A DNA stretch of 27,868 bases from the NCBI GenBank assembly GCA_934463425.1, contig CAKSJP010000024.1, positions 1 through 27,868 on the forward strand, written 5' to 3'. The DNA is from an uncultured Ruminococcus sp. GTDB lineage: Bacteria; Bacillota; Clostridia; Oscillospirales; Ruminococcaceae. Under the pieces are notes generated by a model. It was not told the origin of the DNA. It saw nothing but the letters and a program-made list of their open reading frames with translations, and searched no databases. How positions within the stretch are numbered: the stretch's first letter is position 1; every line of letters starts with the position of its first letter. This document shows, piece by piece, positions 1 to 6,100 of this stretch. Position numbers and translations under genes: made by a program.

Positions 1-328
1 ATACGGCAGTGTTTGCCTGTGCGCCGGAGTGGGGCTGTACATTGGCATACTTTGCGCCGAACAGCTTGCAGGCACGTTCGATAGCGATCTCCTCTACCAC
101 GTCAACGTATTCGCAGCCGCCGTAGTAGCGCTTGTGGGGCAGACCCTCTGCATACTTGTTGGTGAGGGCAGAGCCCATAGCAGCCATAACTGCCGGAGAA
201 ACCAGGTTCTCGCTGGCGATCAGCTCCAGGTTGCGGCGCTGGCGGCCCAGCTCCTCATTCATTGCCTGTCCGACCTCCGGGTCGAACTGGGATACAAAAC
301 CAATGGTGTCCATCATATTCTGGTACAT
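1..328 (-). CDS. glyA: Serine hydroxymethyltransferase, N-terminal part (runs off the window)
   Basis: Reading the minus strand from the ATG at 328 gives about 109 residues with no stop before the window edge. The sequence is typical of serine hydroxymethyltransferase: an N-terminal helix, [20 protein letters not shown], then [20 protein letters not shown] and [11 protein letters not shown]. The enzyme is a cytoplasmic PLP protein that interconverts serine and glycine and loads one-carbon units onto tetrahydrofolate. The PLP lysine lies in the missing part. The start is fixed by an AAAGGAG site a few bases upstream, and a strong promoter sits at 389-417. The leader is only about 55 bases, with no visible riboswitch or T-box. 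Identity is secure; completeness cannot be judged. Confidence 0.95.
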   Translation of the reverse strand, partial: MYQNMMDTIGFVSQFDPEVGQAMNEELGRQRRNLELIASENLVSPAVMAAMGSALTNKYAEGLPHKRYYGGCEYVDVVEEIAIERACKLFGAKYANVQPHSGAQANTAV

Positions 329-388
329 GGTAAAAAACTCCTTTAAAATAAATTAGGGGAACGCTGCTGCATTTCCCGATACATTTTT

Positions 389-417
389 ATTATACAATAT
401 TTCGGGGAGAATTACAA
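389..417 (-). promoter_or_regulatory. SigA-type promoter of glyA
   Basis: On the minus strand there is TTGTAA (412-417), a 17-base spacer and TATAAT (389-394), about 60 bases upstream of the glyA start. The TAA stop of the upstream gene (390-392) lies inside the -10 box, so the two genes share these bases. A similar promoter, including the flanking CCCTTGTAATT, occurs at 1192-1220. Confidence 0.75.
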
Positions 418-1130
418 GGGTTTTGCGGAAAAAATGAAATTGGCAATGAAACGGTTTCCTTGAAGGACAGGAAAATACCTCTGGATCGAAGAAGTTCTTG
501 TTCTGTCCTTGTGAAAAAATCACGCTCACAGCGAATTTCTTTTAACTGTGGAAAATGGAGTAAAACGGAAGCATCGTCATTTGTCATATCCGCAAACTCC
601 AATATCTCAAACCAATCGAATTTTTCTAGCTTGGACAGGGAAAAATCCTCTTTGCGGTAAAAGTCTCCGTCAAAATATCCATAGTGAAACTGTTCTGAAC
701 CGGAAAAGGTCTCGTCTGTTGCAGGGTCAAAGTTGCAAATTATGATATCTCCCAGACGGTCACAGGACTCAGAACCGAGGGTGATTTTTTTCCCGCATAA
801 AAAAGAACCGGGATGACTTTTGAGGTATCGGGATATATTGTCCGCGATCTCACACATCCTCTCTAATTCGCCTTCTTTTTCTTGGTCGCGGGTTTCATCA
901 TGAATTTCAAAATACATCTCAATTTCATTGCGTTCCTTGTGATAAGACGAATATGTGCATTTTATGCGTTCGTTTTCGGCGCAGATAGTTTGATTTATCT
1001 CATATTCTATATATTTGGTTTCATATTTGAAGGCAATCTTATCGTAACAAAATATAATCAGTGTCAACGTGAGAAATAAACGAACAGACAAAGCCAGGAC
1101 AATGAAAAGACGTTTCGTTTTTTGATGCAT
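390..1130 (-). CDS. Unrecognised membrane-anchored protein, 246 aa
   Basis: I do not recognise this family. The start at 1130 is chosen because an AGAGGAGG site lies just upstream; an earlier in-frame ATG at 1193 lies within the promoter -10 and is unlikely. Residues about 7-28 form one hydrophobic segment after a basic start (MHQKTKRLF), so the protein probably has a single N-terminal membrane anchor. The rest is soluble and charged, with an acidic helix (DETRDQEKEGELERM). Near the C-terminus, FDWFEILEFADMTNDDASVLLHFPQLKEIRCERD resembles one or two leucine-rich-type turns. The last ten or so residues (NPCNSPRNIV) are encoded by the glyA promoter, so that tail is probably not ancestral. The lower G+C than the neighbours may indicate acquisition. 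It has its own promoter at 1192-1220. Confidence 0.7.
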   Translation of the reverse strand: MHQKTKRLFIVLALSVRLFLTLTLIIFCYDKIAFKYETKYIEYEINQTICAENERIKCTYSSYHKERNEIEMYFEIHDETRDQEKEGELERMCEIADNISRYLKSHPGSFLCGKKITLGSESCDRLGDIIICNFDPATDETFSGSEQFHYGYFDGDFYRKEDFSLSKLEKFDWFEILEFADMTNDDASVLLHFPQLKEIRCERDFFTRTEQELLRSRGIFLSFKETVSLPISFFPQNPCNSPRNIV

Positions 1131-1191
1131 ATGTTCCTCCTCTGGCAGCAGCATATGGACGACGATTGGATAAATGCTTGTGTATGTTTTC

Positions 1192-1220
1192 ATTGTACAG
1201 GATTTTACCGGAAATTACAA
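1192..1220 (-). promoter_or_regulatory. Promoter of the membrane-anchored protein gene
   Basis: On the minus strand there is TTGTAA (1215-1220), a 17-base spacer and TACAAT (1192-1197), about 60 bases before the ATG at 1130. The -35 and upstream bases resemble the glyA promoter at 389-417, suggesting a duplicated promoter. Confidence 0.65.
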
Positions 1221-1236
1221 GGGCTTTGTGCGGTTC

Positions 1237-1425
1237 TTAGAAATCACCGCCGATGACCAGTTCTTCTGCTTCCTGTGTGGCTTTCCGCAGCTGTTCTGCC
1301 TGTGCAGAGAGCAGTACAGCGGTGGTTTCGGGGCAGTTTTCCGCGGCGGCAGCCGATTCCAGTGCATCAATGGCATCACAAACGGCGCAGAACAACCGGA
1401 AATAGGGCTTTTTATAATCTGTCAT
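1237..1425 (-). CDS. Small helical protein of unknown function, 62 aa
   Basis: This is a short, probably all-helical protein beginning MTDYKKPYFRLFCAVCDAID, with an alanine- and glutamate-rich second half (QLRKATQEAEELVIGGDF). From memory, similar 60-70-residue proteins starting with a YxxLFxxxxDAI-type helix and ending in QEAEELY are common in Clostridia, usually without an assigned function. The gene has a good AAAGGAGG site before its ATG and a textbook promoter at 1449-1477. It diverges from the two Xre regulators, and both promoters share repeated operator-like sequences. It may therefore belong to the same regulatory unit, but no molecular role can be assigned. It has no membrane segment or signal peptide. 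Confidence 0.75.
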   Translation of the reverse strand: MTDYKKPYFRLFCAVCDAIDALESAAAAENCPETTAVLLSAQAEQLRKATQEAEELVIGGDF

Positions 1426-1448
1426 GGGAAATCCTCCTTTTTTATTTT

Positions 1449-1477
1449 ATTATATACCGATTTGGTTTATAAGTCAA
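1449..1477 (-). promoter_or_regulatory. Strong promoter of the 62-aa gene
   Basis: On the minus strand there is TTGACT (1472-1477), exactly 17 spacer bases and TATAAT (1449-1454), about 24 bases upstream of the ATG at 1425. The first operator-like repeat (1452-1469) covers the spacer and part of the -10 box, so a bound regulator should block it. Confidence 0.8.
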
Positions 1478-1494
1478 TATACCGTTTTGGTTTA
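1452..1494. promoter_or_regulatory. Two 18-bp direct repeats, putative Xre operators
   Basis: ATATACCGATTTGGTTTA (1452-1469) and ATATACCGTTTTGGTTTA (1477-1494) differ at one base and start 25 bases apart. Each contains ACC-N5-GGT half-sites. The first lies in the -10/spacer of the minus-strand promoter. The second lies between the -35 of that promoter and the -10 of the plus-strand promoter. The arrangement suggests autoregulation by the adjacent Xre proteins; this is inferred from position and symmetry. Confidence 0.6.
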
Positions 1495-1503
1495 GCATAT
1501 AAT
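1474..1503 (+). promoter_or_regulatory. Probable promoter of the Xre gene pair
   Basis: A perfect TATAAT lies at 1498-1503, about 24 bases before the first Xre start. No good -35 is present at the expected 1474-1480. The second 18-bp repeat fills the spacer. A weak -35 would fit a regulated promoter, but the assignment rests mainly on the -10. Confidence 0.45.
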
Positions 1504-1526
1504 GAGTAAAAAACGGAGGAAAAAAC

Positions 1527-1763
1527 TTGGTGTTACAGCGGCTTCGTGATTTACGGGAAGATGCAGATCTATACCAAAAGGATATGGCAGATTATCTGCA
1601 TTGCTCACAGGTGACTTATTCCAGATATGAATTGGGAACACGGGAAATCCCTTTGGAATCATTAAATGCTCTCGCGGACTTTTATGGTGTCAGCGTAGAT
1701 TATCTCATGGGAAGAACGGATGAAAAAAAGCCATATCCGCGGAAAGCGGAAAAGGTGAAGTAA
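1527..1763 (+). CDS. Xre-family (HTH_3) regulator, copy 1, 78 aa
   Basis: This is a single-domain helix-turn-helix protein of the Cro/C1 type. The HTH spans about residues 5-60: LRDLREDADLYQKDMADYLH, then CSQVTYSRYELGTREIPLESL and the helix LNALADFYGVSVDYLMGRTD. No ligand or protease domain follows, so it is probably a small DNA-binding repressor. Two adjacent starts are possible, TTG at 1527 and GTG at 1530, both after the CGGAGGA site at 1514-1520. It is followed 24 bases later by a paralogue, and the two share a 42-base identical block. It sits beside two repeated operator-like sites, suggesting autoregulation. The targets beyond this locus are unknown. Confidence 0.88.
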   Translation: MVLQRLRDLREDADLYQKDMADYLHCSQVTYSRYELGTREIPLESLNALADFYGVSVDYLMGRTDEKKPYPRKAEKVK

Positions 1764-1787
1764 GCTAAAGTATCAGAAGGAATGCGT

Positions 1788-2015
1788 ATGCGAAACCGAA
1801 TCAGAGATTTAAGAGAAGATGCAGATTTCACCCAAAAGCAGATTGCACAGTATTTAAAGATGTCACAGACCGGATATTCCAAATATGAAACCGGAGAGAA
1901 CGATATACCAACGGCGGTCTGGGAACATCTCGCGGACTTTTATGGTGTCAGCGTAGATTATCTCATGGGGCGAACCGATGAGAAAAAGCCGTATCCGCAG
2001 AAAAGCGCGCGATAG
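1788..2015 (+). CDS. Xre-family (HTH_3) regulator, copy 2, 75 aa
   Basis: This paralogue of the preceding gene has the same layout: IRDLREDADFTQKQIAQYLK, MSQTGYSKYETGENDIPTAV, then an almost identical LADFYGVSVDYLMGRTDEKK end. The ATG at 1788 is preferred because AGAAGGA ends six bases before it; the in-frame ATG at 1782 is too close to that site. The recognition-helix regions differ between the copies (SQVTYSRYE against SQTGYSKYE), so their DNA specificity may overlap without being identical. It is probably cotranscribed with copy 1. No strong terminator follows, only a short hairpin at 2030-2044. Confidence 0.88.
   Translation: MRNRIRDLREDADFTQKQIAQYLKMSQTGYSKYETGENDIPTAVWEHLADFYGVSVDYLMGRTDEKKPYPQKSAR
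1928..1969 (+). repeat. 42-base block identical between the two Xre genes
   Basis: Bases 1928-1969 are identical to 1670-1711, an offset of 258 bases (86 codons), in matching reading frames. The rest of the two genes is clearly diverged. This points to tandem duplication followed by gene conversion, or strong constraint on this segment. Confidence 0.85.
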
Positions 2016-2029
2016 GTTATTTCAAAAGA

Positions 2030-2044
2030 GCAGAGAAACTCTGC
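2030..2044 (+). terminator. Short hairpin after the Xre pair, weak terminator at best
   Basis: GCAGAG-AAA-CTCTGC forms a 6-bp stem 15 bases after the Xre stop codon and immediately before the -35 of the tex promoter. There is no clear U-tract, so termination is uncertain. Confidence 0.3.
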
Positions 2045-2045
2045 C

Positions 2046-2074
2046 TTGCAATTTCTCCGAAAATTTGTTATACT
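2046..2074 (+). promoter_or_regulatory. Promoter of tex
   Basis: TTGCAA (2046-2051), a 17-base spacer and TATACT (2069-2074) lie about 38 bases before the TTG start of tex. Confidence 0.7.
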
Positions 2075-2112
2075 ATTACTCATAGCTATCACAGAAACGG
2101 AGTGAATCGATT

Positions 2113-4272
2113 TTGAATATCCCACAGAAACTGGCTGCCGAGTTCCAGCTGCGGCAGGAACAGATCGACAATACCATTGCCCTTTTGGATGACGGCAAGA
2201 CCATCCCTTTTATTGCCCGTTACCGGAAGGAGCGCACCGGTTCATTGGACGACCAGGTGCTGCGCGCCATTGACAACCGGCTGCAATATCTGCGCAAGCT
2301 GGAACAGCGCAAGAGCGAGATCCTGTCCGCCATCGAAGCACAGGGCAAGCTGACCCCGGAGCTGACAGAGAAGCTCCAGAAGGCGGAGACTCTGGTGGAG
2401 ACGGAGGACTTGTACCTGCCCTATCGTCCCAAGCGAAAGACCCGTGCGTCCATGGCGATCGCACGGGGCTTAGAGCCGCTGGCGCGCATTCTGATGGCGC
2501 AGGATGCCGGAACAGACCCGGTGCAGGAAGCCGCAGCCTTTGTGCAGCCGGAGGGCGAAGTTCCGGACGCTGAAGCGGCGCTCCAGGGCGCGATGGACAT
2601 CCTGGCGGAGGAGATGGCGAACGATGCCGACCTGCGCAAGCAGATGCGCCGTCTGGTGATGCTCACCGGCACGATACAGTCCCATGCTGTGGACGATGCG
2701 GCAGAGACACCCTATCAGAATTACTATGACTATGCCGAGCCGGTAAAACGCATTGTGGGACACCGTATCCTCGCCATCGACCGGGGCGAACGGGAGGGCG
2801 CACTGAAAGTGGCAGTCACTCTGCCGGAGGGACACGGCGCATCTATGCTGATCCAGAAGTTTGTGAAAAACCAGAGCCAATGCGGAAAACTGGTGCAGAC
2901 TGCCGCAGAGGATGCCTTTCAGCGGCTGCTGTTCCCGGCGGTAGAGCGGGAGATCCGCAAGGCGCTGACCGAACAGGCGGCAACGGCTGCCATCGGTGTA
3001 TTTGCTTCCAACCTGCGGCAGCTGCTCATGGCGGCGCCGCTGAAAAACCGCACTGTCCTGGGCGTAGACCCCGGCTACCGCACCGGCTGTAAGCTGGCTG
3101 TGGTGGACGAGACCGGAAAGGTGCTGGATACCGGTGTGGCGCACATCACCCTGGGAAAGGGCGCATCTCTGGAAAAGGGCAAGGACACCATCCGGAAGAT
3201 GCTGCGGCAGCACCATGTGACCGCCGTCGCCATCGGAAACGGCACAGCTTCCAGAGAATCGGAGGCGGTAGTGGCAGAGCTGCTGAAAGAGCTGCCCTAT
3301 TCTGCGGCGTATATGGTGGTCTCTGAGGCAGGCGCGTCGGTGTATTCTGCGTCCAAGCTGGCGGCAGAGGAGTTCCCGGAGTATGACGTCTCTCTCCGGA
3401 GTGCCGTGTCCATTGCCCGGCGGTTACAGGATCCGCTGGCGGAGCTGGTGAAGATCGACCCCCAGGCCATTGGCGTGGGACAGTATCAGCACGATATGCC
3501 CAAGGCAGAGCTGTCAGCGGCGCTGGACGGCGTGGTGGAGGACTGCGTGAACCATGTGGGCGTGGACTTGAACACCGCCTCGTTCTCCCTGCTGTCCCAT
3601 ATCGCCGGCATCAACCAGACCATCGCCAAGAACATTGTGGCATACCGGACGGAAAACGGCGCATTCACCGACCGGAAGCAGCTGAAAAAGGTGGCGAAGC
3701 TGGGCCCGAAGGCGTTTGAGCAGTGCGCCGGATTTCTCCGTGTGCCGGGCGCAAAGAATCCGCTGGACAACACCGCCGTGCATCCGGAGAGCTATGGCGC
3801 AGCGGAGCAGATCTTGCAGGAATGCGGCTTTCAGCTGGCGGACATCGCCGGGCAGGACCGCAGTGAGATCACAGCGATCGCCAGGCAGCACGGCATCTCT
3901 GCCATTGCGAAAAAGGCTGGCGTGGGCGAGCCGACGGTAAAGGATATCATCAAGGAGCTGGCAAAGCCGGGACGTGACCCGCGTGACGAGCTGCCGCCGC
4001 CGCTGCTCCGGAGCGGTGATATCATGGAACTGAAAGACCTGAAACCGGGCATGGAACTGGTGGGAACGGTGCGGAACGTCATCGACTTCGGCTGTTTCGT
4101 GGACATCGGTGTCCATGAGGACGGTCTGGTGCACATCTCCCAGATCTGCGACCGGTTCATCAAGCATCCGCTGGAAGCGGTCAAGGTGGGTGAGGTCGTG
4201 AAGGTCTGGGTGCTGGATGTGGACCTGAAGCGCAAGCGCATCGCCCTGACCATGAAACCGCCGAAAAAATAA
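2113..4272 (+). CDS. tex: Tex family S1 RNA-binding protein
   Basis: The 719-residue length and domain order match the Tex family of cytoplasmic nucleic-acid-binding proteins, linked to transcription and RNA metabolism. The N-terminal region has the family signature (ALLDDGKTIPFIARYRKERT near residues 22-41). A YqgF/RNase H-like domain begins near residue 314 (VLGVDPGYRTGCK). A helix-hairpin-helix region follows at about 480-560 (DLNTASFSLLSHIAGI), and an S1 domain at about 645-715 (LVGTVRNVIDFGCFVDIG, then DGLVHIS). The start is a TTG after GGAGTG; no ATG lies nearby in frame. It has its own promoter and is separated from the next gene, which is on the opposite strand. Identity is secure; the precise cellular role of Tex in this group is not established. 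Confidence 0.97.
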   Translation: MNIPQKLAAEFQLRQEQIDNTIALLDDGKTIPFIARYRKERTGSLDDQVLRAIDNRLQYLRKLEQRKSEILSAIEAQGKLTPELTEKLQKAETLVETEDLYLPYRPKRKTRASMAIARGLEPLARILMAQDAGTDPVQEAAAFVQPEGEVPDAEAALQGAMDILAEEMANDADLRKQMRRLVMLTGTIQSHAVDDAAETPYQNYYDYAEPVKRIVGHRILAIDRGEREGALKVAVTLPEGHGASMLIQKFVKNQSQCGKLVQTAAEDAFQRLLFPAVEREIRKALTEQAATAAIGVFASNLRQLLMAAPLKNRTVLGVDPGYRTGCKLAVVDETGKVLDTGVAHITLGKGASLEKGKDTIRKMLRQHHVTAVAIGNGTASRESEAVVAELLKELPYSAAYMVVSEAGASVYSASKLAAEEFPEYDVSLRSAVSIARRLQDPLAELVKIDPQAIGVGQYQHDMPKAELSAALDGVVEDCVNHVGVDLNTASFSLLSHIAGINQTIAKNIVAYRTENGAFTDRKQLKKVAKLGPKAFEQCAGFLRVPGAKNPLDNTAVHPESYGAAEQILQECGFQLADIAGQDRSEITAIARQHGISAIAKKAGVGEPTVKDIIKELAKPGRDPRDELPPPLLRSGDIMELKDLKPGMELVGTVRNVIDFGCFVDIGVHEDGLVHISQICDRFIKHPLEAVKVGEVVKVWVLDVDLKRKRIALTMKPPKK

Positions 4273-4289
4273 TTGCCTTTAGGCAATAC

Positions 4290-4326
4290 CACACAAAAAC
4301 ACCCTGCCGGAGAAAAAGCAGGGTGT
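4290..4326 (-). terminator. Rho-independent terminator of the sigma/anti-sigma operon
   Basis: On the minus strand ACACCCTGC pairs with GCAGGGTGT (4299-4326; 9 bp, 10-base loop), followed by a run of T. On the plus strand no U-tract follows the stem, so it serves the minus-strand operon. tex itself has only the small ATTGCC-TTTA-GGCAAT hairpin at 4272-4287. Confidence 0.85.
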
Positions 4327-4347
4327 CGGGAAGAGTATATGGAGTTG

Positions 4348-5421
4348 TCAGTGGATAGAAATGACTGTGTCGCCAAATTCGATGGAGACGATGCCTTCGG
4401 GATTAATGGGCTTATCGAAATCAATGTTGTATTCCCAAAGGGTATTCTCCAGATAGGTTTGTGTCAAGCCGCTGTTTTTGCAATCCGGTGTGAACGTGCT
4501 GCCGTCTGCATATGTGATGGTTGCCGCATAAGGTTCATTGTAGGAACCGAACAGCGCCATCTCTCCGGTGCCGGAAAGGTGCAGAGAAAATGCCTGAATA
4601 TCCAGATGCTTCAGATAGCCGGTCCCGTTGTCATTTGGAATAGCGATGGGTTCTTCAAAGTCGCATTGCTGATCCTGCAATGAATCGTCCAGCGTAAAAG
4701 AAGTGGAAATGGTTCCCATAAGTTCGGTCTGATCGGCTTCTGCATATCCGTTTTGCGCTTCTGATAGTTCTGTCATATCGGTCAGTCCAATGATACAATT
4801 GAGATGGTCGAAAGTAATGCCGTTTGCAAATTTCAGCTGATAGAATGCAGTATACGAGCCGTCTGATTCCGGTACTTCTGTTTGTACGGAAAAGCCGCTT
4901 TCCTCCACTCGATAGGGATCATCATCTTTTAACGCATAAATGTTGTCGATTCCCTCAATCTGCGGATATACGAGATTGGAAGTAAAGTCCATGTAAGTGC
5001 TGATATATCTTTCTGCAGGGTTGAAATCAGGATCACTGGGAACAATACGCATCATCAGATAAACGTATTTCGCATCGTTGACCACGCCGATGGGCGTAAT
5101 GTCCAGACCGTCCATGCCGTCTACGGTAAAGGATTCGATCTGCCCGTTGGTGAATACTGCGGTTTCCGGCACATCCACCGACTCTGCCCAGGGGAACAGC
5201 TTCTCCAGCAGATTGGTGTTCTGTGCGGCTGCCACAGAAAAGACGCTGACTGCTGCCACACAGGCTGCCGCCGCAACGGCGATGCCGGCTCTTTTCCGCA
5301 GGGTAATGGGCTTTTTCCGTTTCGGCGTCTCCTGCCGGTGCACTGCGTCCAGAATGCGCTGTTCGCAGGTATCAGACATCTGAATTTGTTCCATGACACG
5401 CTTGTATTGCCGTTTGTCCAT
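4348..5421 (-). CDS. Probable transmembrane anti-sigma factor, 357 aa
   Basis: The first 40 or so residues are charged and cytoplasmic (MDKRQYKRVMEQIQ), followed by one hydrophobic segment at about 45-66 (AVAAAACVAAVSVFSVAAA) and a large extracytoplasmic domain of about 290 residues with many aspartates and tyrosines. This layout, directly after an ECF sigma gene, matches the DUF4179-like anti-sigma proteins of Firmicutes: the N-terminal part binds sigma and the outer part senses an unknown signal. The ATG at 5421 is chosen because AAAGGTGGG lies upstream; a GTG at 5433 overlaps that site. The start lies 50 bases inside the sigma gene, so translation is probably coupled. The family assignment is by layout and context rather than a diagnostic motif. 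Confidence 0.8.
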   Translation of the reverse strand: MDKRQYKRVMEQIQMSDTCEQRILDAVHRQETPKRKKPITLRKRAGIAVAAAACVAAVSVFSVAAAQNTNLLEKLFPWAESVDVPETAVFTNGQIESFTVDGMDGLDITPIGVVNDAKYVYLMMRIVPSDPDFNPAERYISTYMDFTSNLVYPQIEGIDNIYALKDDDPYRVEESGFSVQTEVPESDGSYTAFYQLKFANGITFDHLNCIIGLTDMTELSEAQNGYAEADQTELMGTISTSFTLDDSLQDQQCDFEEPIAIPNDNGTGYLKHLDIQAFSLHLSGTGEMALFGSYNEPYAATITYADGSTFTPDCKNSGLTQTYLENTLWEYNIDFDKPINPEGIVSIEFGDTVISIH

Positions 5422-5899
5422 AGTGAAACCCACCTTTCTGTTCCAGCTGTATTTTTAGTTTTTTTCTTGCGCGTTCCAGCTGCGTTTGTATGGTGGAGGG
5501 ATTGCGCTGAATCATCTCCGAAATTTCCTGGATGGAATAGTCCTCATAGTAGTAGAGCAGGACGACCACCCGGTATTTTTCCGGCAGAGAGAATACTGCC
5601 GCATACAGTGCATTGTCCTGCGGCGTTTCAAAAGTGTCTGCCAGCGTTTCCGGGAGTTCCGCCCGGTTCTTGTGCCATGCCGACCGCCGCAGATCGTGGC
5701 AGGCATTGATGGTCACCCGGATGAGCCACGCCTTTTCGCTGCCCTCGTCGGGAAAGGGTGTCTCCCGGAGATAGAACTTGAGAAAGGTCTCCTGTGAGAC
5801 ATCCTCTGCATCTGCGGTGTTTTGCAAATAGGTATAGGCGATGCGGTAGACCGTGTCTTTGTACTGCTTTAGCTTGATGCGGAATGCTGCCTCGTCCAT
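5372..5899 (-). CDS. ECF-type RNA polymerase sigma factor, 175 aa
   Basis: Region 2 is clear: YKDTVYRIAYTYLQNTADAE, followed by DVSQETFLKFYLRE and the WLIRVTINACHDLRR stretch. Region 4 follows as SLPEKYRVVVLLYYYEDYSI with the helix-turn-helix QEISEMIQRNPSTIQTQLER. The length is normal for the family. The start at 5899 follows an AAGGAGGTG site. The 3' end overlaps the downstream anti-sigma gene by 50 bases. Extracytoplasmic-function sigma factors redirect RNA polymerase to envelope or stress genes and usually activate their own promoter. The regulon and signal are not visible here. It is separated from the upstream amidohydrolase by a terminator at 6005-6034. Confidence 0.95.
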   Translation of the reverse strand: MDEAAFRIKLKQYKDTVYRIAYTYLQNTADAEDVSQETFLKFYLRETPFPDEGSEKAWLIRVTINACHDLRRSAWHKNRAELPETLADTFETPQDNALYAAVFSLPEKYRVVVLLYYYEDYSIQEISEMIQRNPSTIQTQLERARKKLKIQLEQKGGFHYGQTAIQACHGTNSDV

Positions 5900-5930
5900 G
5901 AGGAACACCTCCTTTTTTACAGGTCCTTTT

Positions 5931-5942
5931 TGAAGCGCTTCA
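5931..5942. promoter_or_regulatory. 12-bp perfect palindrome upstream of the sigma gene
   Basis: TGAAGCGCTTCA is a perfect inverted repeat 32 bases upstream of the sigma start codon. Just upstream on the minus strand is CGTTATA, which resembles the -10 region of some ECF promoters. A regulator site or autoregulated promoter is possible; neither is proven. Confidence 0.35.
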
Positions 5943-6004
5943 CCCCTATAACGATCGGCAGGGGCAAAATATCTCACTTTCGGAAAAATTTTTTTCACCC
6001 ACAG

Positions 6005-6034
6005 AAAAAGCCGCCCGGTAAGGACGGCTTTTTT
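6005..6034 (-). terminator. Terminator of the phoH-to-amidohydrolase operon
   Basis: The stem is AAAAAGCCG (6005-6013) with CGGCTTTTT, extended by CC/GG pairs around a short loop, with A/T runs on both sides. It can act in both directions; on the minus strand it lies about 67 bases past the amidohydrolase stop. Confidence 0.85.
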
Positions 6035-6057
6035 GGATGCTGCTATCTTTGTCTGTA

Positions 6058-6077
6058 GGGGCAAACACGGTTCGCCC
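6058..6077. repeat. REP-like small palindrome (GGGGCAAAC...GTTCGCCC)
   Basis: GGGCAAAC (6059-6066) and GTTCGCCC (6070-6077) form a stem with one mismatch (a G-U pair on the minus strand), preceded by TGTAG. From memory, related short elements of the form TAGGGGCGAACAC-GTTCGCCCG recur in intergenic regions of Clostridia genomes. Only one copy is seen here. Confidence 0.45.
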
Positions 6078-6100
6078 GGTGATGCTGTGGGCATTACAAA

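Noticed and set aside
29..346. Plus-strand frames at the left edge
   Set aside because: The minus strand here reads clearly as serine hydroxymethyltransferase with a promoter and ribosome site, so the plus-strand frames are antisense shadows.
4299..4326. Terminator for tex on the plus strand
   Set aside because: The stem is strong but on the plus strand it is followed by CGGGAAGAG instead of a U-tract; it fits the minus-strand operon better.
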